64,000 nucleotides of DNA, taken from the NCBI GenBank assembly GCA_900538355.1, contig UPXS01000009.1:1-64000 (forward strand), in the 5' to 3' direction. Below, piece after piece: positions 54,965 to 63,441 of this stretch (position 1 is the first letter of the stretch; each line of letters starts with the position of its first letter). This DNA comes from an uncultured Veillonella sp. GTDB taxonomy: Bacteria > Bacillota > Negativicutes > Veillonellales > Veillonellaceae. The notes beneath the pieces were generated by a model. The model did no database searches, was not told the DNA's origin, and was given only the letters and a program-made list of their open reading frames with translations. A program made the translations under genes and the position numbers.

Positions 54965-56196
54965 TTGAGCACCCCCTCTACAAAAATGGTCAAGCCGTAG
55001 AAGATGCCGCCTAGGACAGCCCCTACAAGGGAACCATTAATACGCACCATTTGGAGGTCGTAGTACATTTTACCACGCACGATTTGGGTGATTTCATCTG
55101 GTGAATAGCGAGACAATTCCTGCCCTACTACTCTATCGATGAGTGGATTTAATTTTTGTAACCACGGAATACTGCGAAGCAAGAAGAATCGTTCAAACGG
55201 CGCCTGCTTGTCTGGGTTCAGCAAGATTTCCGTGCCGAGCACATTAAAGCGGTCTATAACGATGTCCGTGAGGCGATTCCAGTCCACCGTATCACCGTCG
55301 ATGAGCTTGCCTTCCCATTCTTCAAGAACCATTCGGATCCATTGGTCTTTATGTTCTTCGATAAATGCTTGCCATTCCTTATTTGTTTCCAAATTATTGA
55401 AGAATCGAATTGCTTGGCCCCATACGTAACGACCTAGCGCAGAATCGATGGACTCATTATCCTTGAGGAATTGAACGGCCTTTTTCTGCACCGTTTCCAC
55501 CAATCGTTCTGGTGAAAGCCCATCCCCACCAAAGGCAATAGCCAATTCGCGGAAGAAGGAGTCCTTCGTATAGGTTTTCATAATGTCCAGCATGACGCGA
55601 TACAAATAAGGGTACACCTGATTTGATGCGATAACACGCTGACATGTACGGTTAAAGTAGAGCCAGAAAACACTTGCTGTTTGGCGCTCTAACATGCAGC
55701 GGCCAAATAAAATAACGAGAGGTGTCGCCTTCCAATTCGTAACACCTTTATAAACAGCCTTGTTGATTTCTTGACGCATAGGCTCAATATCCATATGGGA
55801 TAAGACTTGATTACCTACACCGTACAAGATTTCTTTAATCTGACCTTGTCCTACATCGCTCATACCGTATTCAACGATACGGACCATGACGCGTTCCTTT
55901 TTGATGGCATAATACATTTGAGGCACGCGCAATAGTTCCTCGCTGAGCATGGTTCGCCCCATTTGTATGAGTCGCTCCTTACTGCGCGGCAAAATGGCCG
56001 TCTTAAAAGGAATGCCTAAGGGCTTCGTAAAGAGTGCCGTTACCGCATACCAGTCCGCCAAGCCACCGATCATGGCCGCTCCAGATACGTGCATGATAAA
56101 CGCCCAGAACGTATCCTGTCTTTGTGGATATGAAATTAAAAATATAATAGCCATGACAACCAACAGTGTCGTTGCCACTGGTTTAGTTTTCATCAT
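54961..56196 (-). CDS. DUF445 family membrane protein (first of tandem pair)
   Basis: About 411 residues, same architecture as the neighbour: GGLADWYAVTALFTKPLG near the N-terminus and MVRINGSLVGAVLGG at the C-terminus. Identity with the neighbour is clear in both ends and weak in the helical middle, so the pair is an old duplication, probably a hetero-oligomer. I chose ATG 56196 with AGGA seven nt upstream; GTG 56199 is also possible. Confidence 0.85.
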   Translation of the reverse strand: MMKTKPVATTLLVVMAIIFLISYPQRQDTFWAFIMHVSGAAMIGGLADWYAVTALFTKPLGIPFKTAILPRSKERLIQMGRTMLSEELLRVPQMYYAIKKERVMVRIVEYGMSDVGQGQIKEILYGVGNQVLSHMDIEPMRQEINKAVYKGVTNWKATPLVILFGRCMLERQTASVFWLYFNRTCQRVIASNQVYPYLYRVMLDIMKTYTKDSFFRELAIAFGGDGLSPERLVETVQKKAVQFLKDNESIDSALGRYVWGQAIRFFNNLETNKEWQAFIEEHKDQWIRMVLEEWEGKLIDGDTVDWNRLTDIVIDRFNVLGTEILLNPDKQAPFERFFLLRSIPWLQKLNPLIDRVVGQELSRYSPDEITQIVRGKMYYDLQMVRINGSLVGAVLGGIFYGLTIFVEGVLK

Positions 56197-56268
56197 CACT
56201 TGATCCTAACTTACTGAATTACGTATATAGACTCTCCCCATATAACGTAGTGACCACATAGGCCACGA

Positions 56269-56296
56269 ACTTTCACAAACTACAAACTGTGAAAGT
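56269..56296. promoter_or_regulatory. Inverted pair of the ACTTTCACA motif
   Basis: ACTTTCACA (56269-56277) and TGTGAAAGT (56288-56296), a perfect 9-bp inverted repeat with a 10-nt loop, upstream of the DUF445 operon. No T run, so it is not a typical terminator. Confidence 0.5.
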
Positions 56297-56300
56297 AAAT

Positions 56301-57002
56301 TTAGAATGTGCATTCATCGCCATCTTTTTGAGGGGCCCAAACCGGCACATCTCCAAAGAGGGCTTTAAAATACACAGATGGAGTCCATAGTGGACCATTT
56401 AGATGCATGGGAATAAAGGCTTTTTTCACCTCTACACGACGAAGAAATTCAATACTGCCCCACTCCATAGCATCTTCCAGACGATTGTCCACAGGGAACA
56501 TCGCTACATCTACAGACAAGCCTTCTAACTCCTTAAACTCACGCCAAGCCATACGCTTCGCATCTGCATTATTTTCCGGTGTATCACCAAGCCAATGCCA
56601 CCAGTTGAGGTCCCCTGCATGGAAGATAGAATCAGAATCGATGTTAGCCGTATTTGTCTTTACGTAGAAAGAACCACCTTCATCGGTGCTGCCATACATG
56701 TGAATGCCTACATCATCAAGGTTAGCATCTTGGCCAGGGCGCATAGTAATACATTTCTTCACCTTGCCCTCTAGCGGTACATCTTGATGGCAAATATAAC
56801 GAGTTTGAGGCCCATCAAACTCCGTAATAGACGGATTAAAGTGATCACCATGAGTATGACTCACAAAGAACCAAAGCTCACGACCTCGTTTAGCCAATTG
56901 CCAAACTATATTATTAGGATCTTTATAATAATCAAACACATAGCAACGCTTACCATCATCTACGAGGAAGCCGCTATGAGCTAAAAAAGTAACATTCAAC
57001 AT
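56301..57002 (-). CDS. Metallo-beta-lactamase-fold hydrolase
   Basis: About 233 residues. The metal motif is SHTHGDHFNP (around 48-57), with HAGDLNWWHW further on. It resembles UlaG/YtnP-like small MBL proteins. Substrate unknown. ATG 57002 is chosen with AGAGG at 11 nt; spacing is long. It is monocistronic and upstream of the DUF445 pair. Confidence 0.82.
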   Translation of the reverse strand: MLNVTFLAHSGFLVDDGKRCYVFDYYKDPNNIVWQLAKRGRELWFFVSHTHGDHFNPSITEFDGPQTRYICHQDVPLEGKVKKCITMRPGQDANLDDVGIHMYGSTDEGGSFYVKTNTANIDSDSIFHAGDLNWWHWLGDTPENNADAKRMAWREFKELEGLSVDVAMFPVDNRLEDAMEWGSIEFLRRVEVKKAFIPMHLNGPLWTPSVYFKALFGDVPVWAPQKDGDECTF

Positions 57003-57116
57003 TATTATCAATACCTCTAATTTATTGAGAATTTATATCATTCGTATTGTTTATTATACCATATTTTTATAAAGACAGGGCATGATAAGTAGCGATACAG
57101 TTTAGAATAATTCTCT

Positions 57117-57473
57117 TTAAATGCGACCGGAAGATTTCATGTAGTCAATATATTGATTTCCCCAAGTTTCAAGGGATGCTAGAACTGTTTTAAAACCTGC
57201 TCCCACTTCGGTAAGGCTGTACTCAACCTTTGGTGGAATAGTACCGTATACTTCGCGGTGTACAAGGCCATCATCTTCTAATTGGCGTAACGCTCTAGTA
57301 AGTGTTACTTGTGTAATTGGATATAAGCGGCGCTCTAATTCACGGAAACGCACAGGACCTTCAGCTAATTCATGCATGATCAACAAGGACCATTTGCCGG
57401 CTAATAACTTTTGACTCGTTGCAAAGGGACATCTGCCCACTAAATCATGAACATTTACGAGTTGCTCCGCCAT
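57117..57473 (-). CDS. HxlR-family transcriptional regulator
   Basis: 118 residues. Winged helix with CPF near the N-terminus (C15, the redox/electrophile-sensing Cys in many members), KWSLLIMHELAEGPVRFRELER, and LEDDGLVHREVY. It is divergent from an NAD(P)H-binding oxidoreductase, the usual arrangement for HxlR-type control of redox detoxification genes. AAAGGAG precedes the ATG. Confidence 0.92.
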   Translation of the reverse strand: MAEQLVNVHDLVGRCPFATSQKLLAGKWSLLIMHELAEGPVRFRELERRLYPITQVTLTRALRQLEDDGLVHREVYGTIPPKVEYSLTEVGAGFKTVLASLETWGNQYIDYMKSSGRI

Positions 57474-57530
57474 TATAATTCTCCTTTTATATGTATATCT
57501 ATCTTAATTAGATTATTAAAACGAAATTAA

Positions 57531-57550
57531 TTAGAAATCTTTCTTTCTAA
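57531..57550. promoter_or_regulatory. Candidate HxlR operator
   Basis: TTAGAAA-TCTTTC-TTTCTAA, a 7-6-7 inverted repeat 57 nt upstream of hxlR. The rest of the 57474-57854 spacer is AT-rich without genes; a TTGTGAAAGT motif (reverse orientation) lies just before the next gene. Confidence 0.5.
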
Positions 57551-57854
57551 TGTAGTTCAAATCATATCACAATTTTTTTATATTACAAGTATTTTATAGT
57601 ATCTTTTCTTAGGGTACAAATCTTTTTGAAAAATTTTTAACCAGTAAACATCATAATTCTATCACTTTTGATAGTACCTATCTAAAATAATTCTACTATT
57701 CAAAATGTTTGCACTACTATATAATGAGGTCATCAGGTGAACAACACTAGCAACACAGAGTAAAGTGTTATGATTCACAGAACTAAATAAAATCTAATCA
57801 TATTAATTACAGCTATATCTCACAAAAGAGACTTTCACAAAAAGGAGAATCAAC

Positions 57855-58484
57855 ATGAATATTTTAGTAATCGGTGCAAATGGTAACGCAGGTCGTCGTA
57901 TTGTAGAAAAAGCCCTCAAAGCAGGTCATCATGTAACAGGCGCGGTTCGCCGCGAAGGTGCTATTGAAGGCATCCCAACCATCGTAAAAGATGCGTTACA
58001 ATTAACAAAACAAGAACTAACTCAATTTGATGTAGTAGTAAATGCTACAAGTGCTTTCACACCAGATACGTATTATTTACAAACAGATTTAACATTGTTA
58101 TTGGTGAAAGCATTGGCTAACACAAATACGCGCCTTATCGTTGTAGGTGGTGCAGGCAGCCTCTACGTAGACGAAGATCACACAGTGCAACTATACGATA
58201 CGCCAGACTTCCCTGAAGAATATTTAGGTCTTGCTAAAGCACAGGGCAATGCTATCGATATCTTGCGCAAATTCAGCAATGTAGACTGGACATTCTTTAG
58301 CCCAGCTGCTGATTTTGATGAAAAGGGTGTAGAATCTAAAGACTATGTATTAGGTAATGAAAACTTTATCCTCAATAAGGATGGCAACTCATACATATCC
58401 TACGAAACATACGCACAAATCTTGGTTGATGAAATTAATAACCACAAATTTGGCCGCCAACGCTTTACAGCAGTACAAAACTAA
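57855..58484 (+). CDS. NAD(P)H-binding oxidoreductase (atypical SDR / NmrA-like)
   Basis: 209 residues. The Rossmann motif GANGNAGR (8-15) is followed by AVRRE. VVGGAGSLY is in the middle. YwnB-like or BVR-B-like family. It lacks the classical YxxxK pair, so the reaction is uncertain; quinone or flavin reduction is likely for this class. AAAGGAG precedes the ATG, with ACTTTCACAA abutting it. Confidence 0.85.
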   Translation: MNILVIGANGNAGRRIVEKALKAGHHVTGAVRREGAIEGIPTIVKDALQLTKQELTQFDVVVNATSAFTPDTYYLQTDLTLLLVKALANTNTRLIVVGGAGSLYVDEDHTVQLYDTPDFPEEYLGLAKAQGNAIDILRKFSNVDWTFFSPAADFDEKGVESKDYVLGNENFILNKDGNSYISYETYAQILVDEINNHKFGRQRFTAVQN

Positions 58485-58510
58485 GCTATACATTTAGATA
58501 CACATTTGTA

Positions 58511-58544
58511 TAGTAGCTATACCTTATAGGTTTACAAGCTACTA
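58511..58544 (+). other. Intergenic hairpin
   Basis: TAGTAGCT/AGCTACTA, 8-bp stem with an 18-nt loop between the oxidoreductase and DODA genes. No T run. May be a processing or regulatory structure. Confidence 0.35.
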
Positions 58545-58595
58545 TATAAACTGTATCTTTTTACTATAATATTTTTTATCAGATCAGGTGACACT

Positions 58596-59378
58596 ATGAA
58601 ACGTATGCCAACATTATTCGTCGGCCACGGTAGTCCTATGATGGCCTTAGAATCTACAGAAACTACAAATACCTTTCAAACTATAGGCAAAAACATAATC
58701 AATAGTTACGGCAAACCCAAAGCTATCTTAGCGATTTCTGCTCACTGGTATACAGATGGGACCTACATTCAAAGCGCAGAGAATCCAAAACAAATTTATG
58801 ATATGTATGGTTTTCCACAAGAGCTGTACGAAGTGGTGTATCCCGCAAAGGGCGATATCAGATTAACTAAAGAAGTGCAACAAGTATTGGGCGATGCCGT
58901 TTCTATAAATGACACGTGGGGCATTGATCACGGCATGTGGACTGTTTTAGTTCACATGTTCCCTGATGCATCAATTCCCGTAGTACAACTATCAATCAAC
59001 AAGTACTTAAGCCCAAAAGAAGCCTATCAATTAGGCGAAAAGTTGCAATCATTGCGTGATAAGAGCTATCTCATCATGGGCAGTGGTAATATCGTTCACA
59101 ATTTAAGACGCTTGGAATGGGAAAACCCATCGGGCACCCCTGCTACGATTGAATTTGACCAATATATTACTAACGCTGTACTAAAAAACGATGTAAATAC
59201 TGTCATTAATTACTCCGAACATCCTCAAGCAAGCTATGCGGCACCTACACCAGACCACTACCTCCCATTGATTTACATTATGGGCGCTAGCGAAGGCCTA
59301 CAGCCAACAGTATTTAACCAAACTTACAACTCTGGCTCTCTATCCATGACGGGCTTTATTTTTGAGGATCCAGAATAA
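58596..59378 (+). CDS. ygiD: LigB-family extradiol ring-cleavage dioxygenase (4,5-DOPA type)
   Basis: 260 residues. Metal-binding His residues are in FVGHGSPMMA (H11 region), ISAHW (around 48) and GIDHGMW (around 109). GSGNIVHNLR near 170 completes the active site. YgiD-type enzymes use Zn or Fe to open catechol-type rings. It follows the oxidoreductase gene by 111 nt and probably shares its regulation by HxlR. ATG 58596 has AGGTGAC upstream. Confidence 0.9.
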   Translation: MKRMPTLFVGHGSPMMALESTETTNTFQTIGKNIINSYGKPKAILAISAHWYTDGTYIQSAENPKQIYDMYGFPQELYEVVYPAKGDIRLTKEVQQVLGDAVSINDTWGIDHGMWTVLVHMFPDASIPVVQLSINKYLSPKEAYQLGEKLQSLRDKSYLIMGSGNIVHNLRRLEWENPSGTPATIEFDQYITNAVLKNDVNTVINYSEHPQASYAAPTPDHYLPLIYIMGASEGLQPTVFNQTYNSGSLSMTGFIFEDPE

Positions 59379-59415
59379 TAACTTACACCCTAATACTAGA
59401 TAAATCTATACACAC

Positions 59416-59450
59416 AAAAACTGCTTGTACCTATGGTACAAGCAGTTTTT
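59416..59450. terminator. Bidirectional terminator
   Basis: AAAACTGCTTGTAC-CTATG-GTACAAGCAGTTTT stem with T/A runs on both sides, between DODA and the convergent GPx gene. Confidence 0.9.
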
Positions 59451-59514
59451 ACATGTCTATTATTTTTCAACATATGGTTTTAACTGATCTGGCATGTTTT
59501 TCTCTTTGATTAAA

Positions 59515-60057
59515 TTATAGCAGTTCTTTGATGAAGGTTTCCATTTCAGCCGGTTTCACAACAGGTTCAAAGCGCCCTACCACCTTGCCTTGACGGCCTA
59601 TAACAAATTTAGTAAAATTCCACTTTACTTCGTCATCTTTAAGATAATTAGGGTCAATACTATTAAGATAATTCGTAAGCATTTCTGTCTTATCACTAGG
59701 TGGGAAACCTTGGAATTTTTGTTCTTGAATCATATATTTGAAAAGATCTAATGCGCTTTCACCGCGCACATCTGCCTTTCCCATAACTGGGAAGGTCACA
59801 CCGTAATTTAATTTACAGAAGGATTGGATTTCACTATTAGAACCAGGTTCTTCTTCCCCAAATTGGTTAGACGGAACAGCAATAATTTCTAGACCTTGGT
59901 CTTTATATTTCTTATAAAGCGCCTCTAACCCATCATATTGATGAGTAAAACCACATTTACTAGCAGTATTAACAATAACAAGCACTTTACCTTCAAAGTC
60001 TTTTAAGCATTGCTCTTCACCAGCTTTATTAAGTAAAGAATAATTATATACAGTCAT
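59515..60057 (-). CDS. Glutathione/thioredoxin peroxidase (GPx family)
   Basis: 180 residues. The peroxidatic Cys is in NTASKCGFT (around 35), Gln in PSNQFGEEEPG, and Trp-Asn in WNFTKF: the full catalytic tetrad. With Cys rather than Sec it most likely uses thioredoxin. AGGAGG precedes the ATG. A TTGTGAAAGT motif lies 31 nt upstream. Confidence 0.95.
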   Translation of the reverse strand: MTVYNYSLLNKAGEEQCLKDFEGKVLVIVNTASKCGFTHQYDGLEALYKKYKDQGLEIIAVPSNQFGEEEPGSNSEIQSFCKLNYGVTFPVMGKADVRGESALDLFKYMIQEQKFQGFPPSDKTEMLTNYLNSIDPNYLKDDEVKWNFTKFVIGRQGKVVGRFEPVVKPAEMETFIKELL

Positions 60058-60180
60058 GATTGCCTCCTAAAAATAGAGTGTATTTGAACTTTCACAAGTA
60101 CAAACACACTCTATATAACTACCCTAGATAGGGCTTTAACATATTATAATTGCTATACTAAGTAGTTTTATTAGCCGATA

Positions 60181-60975
60181 CTATCCCAATAGTGTTTTCA
60201 CATCATAGCCAAATTTAGCTGTTGTTTCAGCAGCTGTTTTCTGCCATTCTGTAGGTGCTGTGCCGTCTTTCTCAAGGAAGAATCCAGAATCAAGATAGCG
60301 AATGATGATATAGTTGGAGTCCTTTTGGTCAAAGCCATTACCACGACTGAAATCAATGCCATGGCCTGTATTGCGCGTTACAATGGCTTCCAATAACGGC
60401 AACGTAATGGCATTCAATGTGATTTTCATATCAGGAGAATCAAACATCTTTTTAAGGAAAGAGCTAGGCTTTTCTTCTTTATATACTAAAAGCTTGCTAA
60501 TCGTGCCATTAGATGCACATACTACGCGACGGATATCTTTAATAGGAATATCTACCTTGCCATTAGAGATGACACCGTTCTTAATGGTAATTTCTCGTTT
60601 CCCCATAATGGAATAATCCAATGGTAATTGAAGAGTATCCAAGTTTGCAGGAAAGTCCGCTGTCAATTTATGACGCGCAAATGCCGCAATAATTGCTTTT
60701 GTTTCACGAATGTTGTGACCACTGTTAGATTCTGTGCGGTCCGTATCTAAATCTTGGCCTTCCATATTTTTCCAATTGTGATCTCTAAACATAATCGTAT
60801 AGTTACTGTTTGAATTTAGATATCTTGTAAGATATAGCTCATTTACATCTTCAAAATCAATGTCAGTAATAACCTGTCCATTTGCATCTTTACAGAGCAC
60901 ACCATTATAACTAATTGTTAACGTACGATCAGTATCTTCAAAAACAACAGGATTTGTGTCGAATACAGAAATCAT
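60181..60975 (-). CDS. Hypothetical protein, unknown
   Basis: 264 residues, soluble, no signal or membrane segment. I recognise no domain. The sequence alternates strands and helices (VVFEDTDRTLTISYNGVL near the start; GKREITIKNGVISNG in the middle; SNYIIIRYLDSGFFLE near the end), with a repeated beta-meander feel reminiscent of two PH-like domains. AAAGGAG precedes the ATG. Monocistronic between GPx and Ric. Confidence 0.7.
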   Translation of the reverse strand: MISVFDTNPVVFEDTDRTLTISYNGVLCKDANGQVITDIDFEDVNELYLTRYLNSNSNYTIMFRDHNWKNMEGQDLDTDRTESNSGHNIRETKAIIAAFARHKLTADFPANLDTLQLPLDYSIMGKREITIKNGVISNGKVDIPIKDIRRVVCASNGTISKLLVYKEEKPSSFLKKMFDSPDMKITLNAITLPLLEAIVTRNTGHGIDFSRGNGFDQKDSNYIIIRYLDSGFFLEKDGTAPTEWQKTAAETTAKFGYDVKTLLG

Positions 60976-61149
60976 AGCCCTCTCCTTTTTATTACGTCAT
61001 ACATAACTACATGTACAAATTGATTAAGTATATTAATCAAATATAGTTAATTTAATCATACACCTTCTATATGTATTTACGCAAACCACATATTTCACCA
61101 TAATATAACTACAAACTAATATAGCCACAAACTCATAATTTTTAAGAAA

Positions 61150-61182
61150 ACAAAAGACACCAACCATTCGATTGGTGTCTTT
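61150..61182 (-). terminator. Terminator of the Ric gene
   Basis: AAAGACACCAA/TTGGTGTCTTT stem with a T run on the minus strand. Confidence 0.85.
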
Positions 61183-61242
61183 ACTACATACAAGGATCCA
61201 TTTTGCAATAGAGCCTTGTCGTTATACAGATGATATTATAAT

Positions 61243-61902
61243 CTACTTCATGTCAAACAAAACAGAATTTTCTAAGAAAATATGTTCATGAAGACCTTCT
61301 TCTAAGGCTTTCATGGTCTTAAATACATACACATAAGTAGCACAGCCATCTGCTGGTGCAGTGTAATGATTAGTCAATGCACTTAAGGATTCTAAGAGCA
61401 CACCTGCAGCTTCATGTTCGGCACGGAGTTCATCAAAATCTACAGGTTTACCCGCTATAAACTCTGGAAAGTCCACATGTTCTTCATGACGGAAATGAGG
61501 CACGAGAGCCGATTTCAGTTGAAGGAAGGTTTGATAAATCTTCGTCAACTCTGCCCCATGATGGTCGTAGTGTACATTGAGGAGCTTTGCTAAGCCTTGA
61601 TCAATTTCATCAATCATATCCAATTGTTCTCGATGATAGTTGTGAACGATATAATCAATTAATTGCTCTTTGGAATAACTAAGTACCTCTGCGCGAGAAG
61701 ACTTTTGTGCTCGTTGAACAGTATTCAACATAGCGATGTATTCATCTACATCTTTACCTTTAGCCTCAATGGCCTCTGCCAAGGGATGTCCACCACCACA
61801 GCAAAAGTCGATACCATCCTTCGCCAACACGTCCATTAACTCTGGATTGACCTTAACCGCATCAGCGACCGTCATAGATTTATTAATAGTTCCAAAACTC
61901 AT
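61243..61902 (-). CDS. Ric/ScdA/YtfE-type di-iron protein for iron-sulfur cluster repair
   Basis: 219 residues. The N-terminal DUF542 domain has DFCCGGG (around 31-37). The hemerythrin-like domain has the di-iron His/Glu residues in HYDHHGAEL, HFRHEEHVDF, EHEAAG and HEHIFLENS. It repairs clusters damaged by nitric oxide or peroxide. I chose ATG 61902 with GGAGGTG upstream. Proximity to GPx fits a stress-defence cluster. Confidence 0.93.
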   Translation of the reverse strand: MSFGTINKSMTVADAVKVNPELMDVLAKDGIDFCCGGGHPLAEAIEAKGKDVDEYIAMLNTVQRAQKSSRAEVLSYSKEQLIDYIVHNYHREQLDMIDEIDQGLAKLLNVHYDHHGAELTKIYQTFLQLKSALVPHFRHEEHVDFPEFIAGKPVDFDELRAEHEAAGVLLESLSALTNHYTAPADGCATYVYVFKTMKALEEGLHEHIFLENSVLFDMK

Positions 61903-62084
61903 AAGATACACCTCCAATGGTTTACGTCGATCTATATTCTTATAGTTATACTATACGATTAACCATGGATTCTGTCTGTCGCAGTGGTTACGAATTTGAA
62001 AGTAACATGACAACAATGGTAATGCTGTAGAAAATAATATAAAGTAATGAATATAAAAATATATGGATATATATTGAACATACA

Positions 62085-62112
62085 AAAAGCTGGCCCTATA
62101 GAGCCAGCTTTC
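62085..62112 (-). terminator. Terminator of pta
   Basis: AAAGCTGGC...GCCAGCTTT stem with TTTTTG on the minus strand. Confidence 0.85.
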
Positions 62113-62165
62113 AGCATATCAAAACATATATGACATATGTTTATATATAATTGTGTGGGCAACTA

Positions 62166-63164
62166 TTAGATGCTTTCAACAGCAGCGATAGCTGCAACGT
62201 CTACAACGTCTTGAGCAGAGCAGCCACGGGAAAGGTCATGAACTGGTTTAGCCAAACCTTGAATCAATGGGCCAAGAGCGTCAGCGCCGGAGAAGCGTTG
62301 TACCAATTTGTAACCGATGTTAGCAGCTTGAAGATCAGGGAAGATCAAGATGTTAGCTTTACCAGCTACGTTGGAGCCAGGAGCTTTCTTTTCTGCTACG
62401 GAAGGAACGATGGAAGCGTCCAATTGTAATTCGCCATCGAATTTGAAGTCAACATTGCGTTCTTTCAAGATGTTAACAGCTTCTACTACTTTGTCTACTT
62501 CTGGAGTGGAAGCGGAACCTTTAGTGGAGAAGGACAACATGGATACGCGAGGGTCAGCCATGCCAACAACTTTGCGAGCTTTTTCTACAGTGGATTCTGC
62601 GATATCAGCCAATTGTTCGCTAGTTGGGTTAGGCAATACGCCGCAGTCGGAGAATACGAGCATACCGTCGTCGCCATATTCTTTTTTGCTGGTGAACATG
62701 AACATGGAAGAAGATACTGTTTTAAGACCTGGTTTTGTACCTACAACTTGTAATGCAGCACGCAATACGTTTGCAGTTGGGCAACCGGAACCAGCAACCA
62801 TGCCATCTACTGCGCCAAGACGAACGAGCATAGCGCCGAAGAATAAGCAGTCACCTTTCATAGTTGCGTCAGCTTTTTCAGGAGTCATGCCTTTTTTAGC
62901 GCGCAATTCTACGAATGTATCAACCATTTCTTGGTAACGATCGTAGTTAGCTGGATCGATGATTTCAGCACCTTCGATGGATACGCCAACAGCTTTAGCA
63001 GCTTCAGCGATTTCTGCAGGGTTACCAACGAGTACAGGTGTTACGAAACCTTCTTTCAAAATGATTTCAGTTGCTTTCAATACGCGTTCATCTTTGTATT
63101 CTGGCAACACAATTTTTTTACCTAATGGTTTTACTTGGTCTTTTAATTTTTGAATTAAATCCAC
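62166..63164 (-). CDS. pta: Phosphate acetyltransferase
   Basis: 332 residues, the short form without regulatory domain. Motifs include KKIVLPEYKDERVLKA at the start, GCPTANVLRAALQVVG, and MLSFSTKGSA with ANILIFPDLQAANIGYKLVQRF toward the end. It interconverts acetyl-CoA and acetyl phosphate; with AckA (not in the window) this yields ATP from lactate. AAGGAGG precedes the ATG. Extended -10 TGCTATAAT lies at 63210-63218. Confidence 0.97.
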   Translation of the reverse strand: MDLIQKLKDQVKPLGKKIVLPEYKDERVLKATEIILKEGFVTPVLVGNPAEIAEAAKAVGVSIEGAEIIDPANYDRYQEMVDTFVELRAKKGMTPEKADATMKGDCLFFGAMLVRLGAVDGMVAGSGCPTANVLRAALQVVGTKPGLKTVSSSMFMFTSKKEYGDDGMLVFSDCGVLPNPTSEQLADIAESTVEKARKVVGMADPRVSMLSFSTKGSASTPEVDKVVEAVNILKERNVDFKFDGELQLDASIVPSVAEKKAPGSNVAGKANILIFPDLQAANIGYKLVQRFSGADALGPLIQGLAKPVHDLSRGCSAQDVVDVAAIAAVESI

Positions 63165-63209
63165 GATTTTTGCCTCCTTAACATTGGCTTATGCCATATC
63201 AATACTATT

Positions 63210-63218
63210 ATTATAGCA
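63210..63218 (-). promoter_or_regulatory. Extended -10 promoter of pta
   Basis: Minus strand TGCTATAAT, 46 nt before the start codon. The -35 (TTTTAC) is weak. Confidence 0.6.
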
Positions 63219-63312
63219 AATTCAACCTATAGGTAAAAGTAAAATTTATTTTCTAAGCCTATTATTCTAATTTTTATACTATAATTTTGATAATGGTAAA
63301 AGTTAATCTCAT

Positions 63313-63418
63313 AACGTTACAATTAACAGCGAGTTGAATACTCCCCATGTAAAACGTTACAATTATAGTAATGAACCGCTTAATAACAGTAAGGACACAA
63401 ATTTTAACGTTCTAATTA
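63313..63418. repeat. Three direct repeats AACGTTACAATTA upstream of the LUD gene
   Basis: Exact copies at 63313-63325 and 63353-63365, and one variant (AACGTTCTAATTA) at 63406-63418. Spacings of 40 and 53 bp are close to four and five helical turns. Likely operator sites for control of the LUD gene. Confidence 0.6.
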
Positions 63419-63441
63419 AGACAACTACTTTTGGAGGACTC

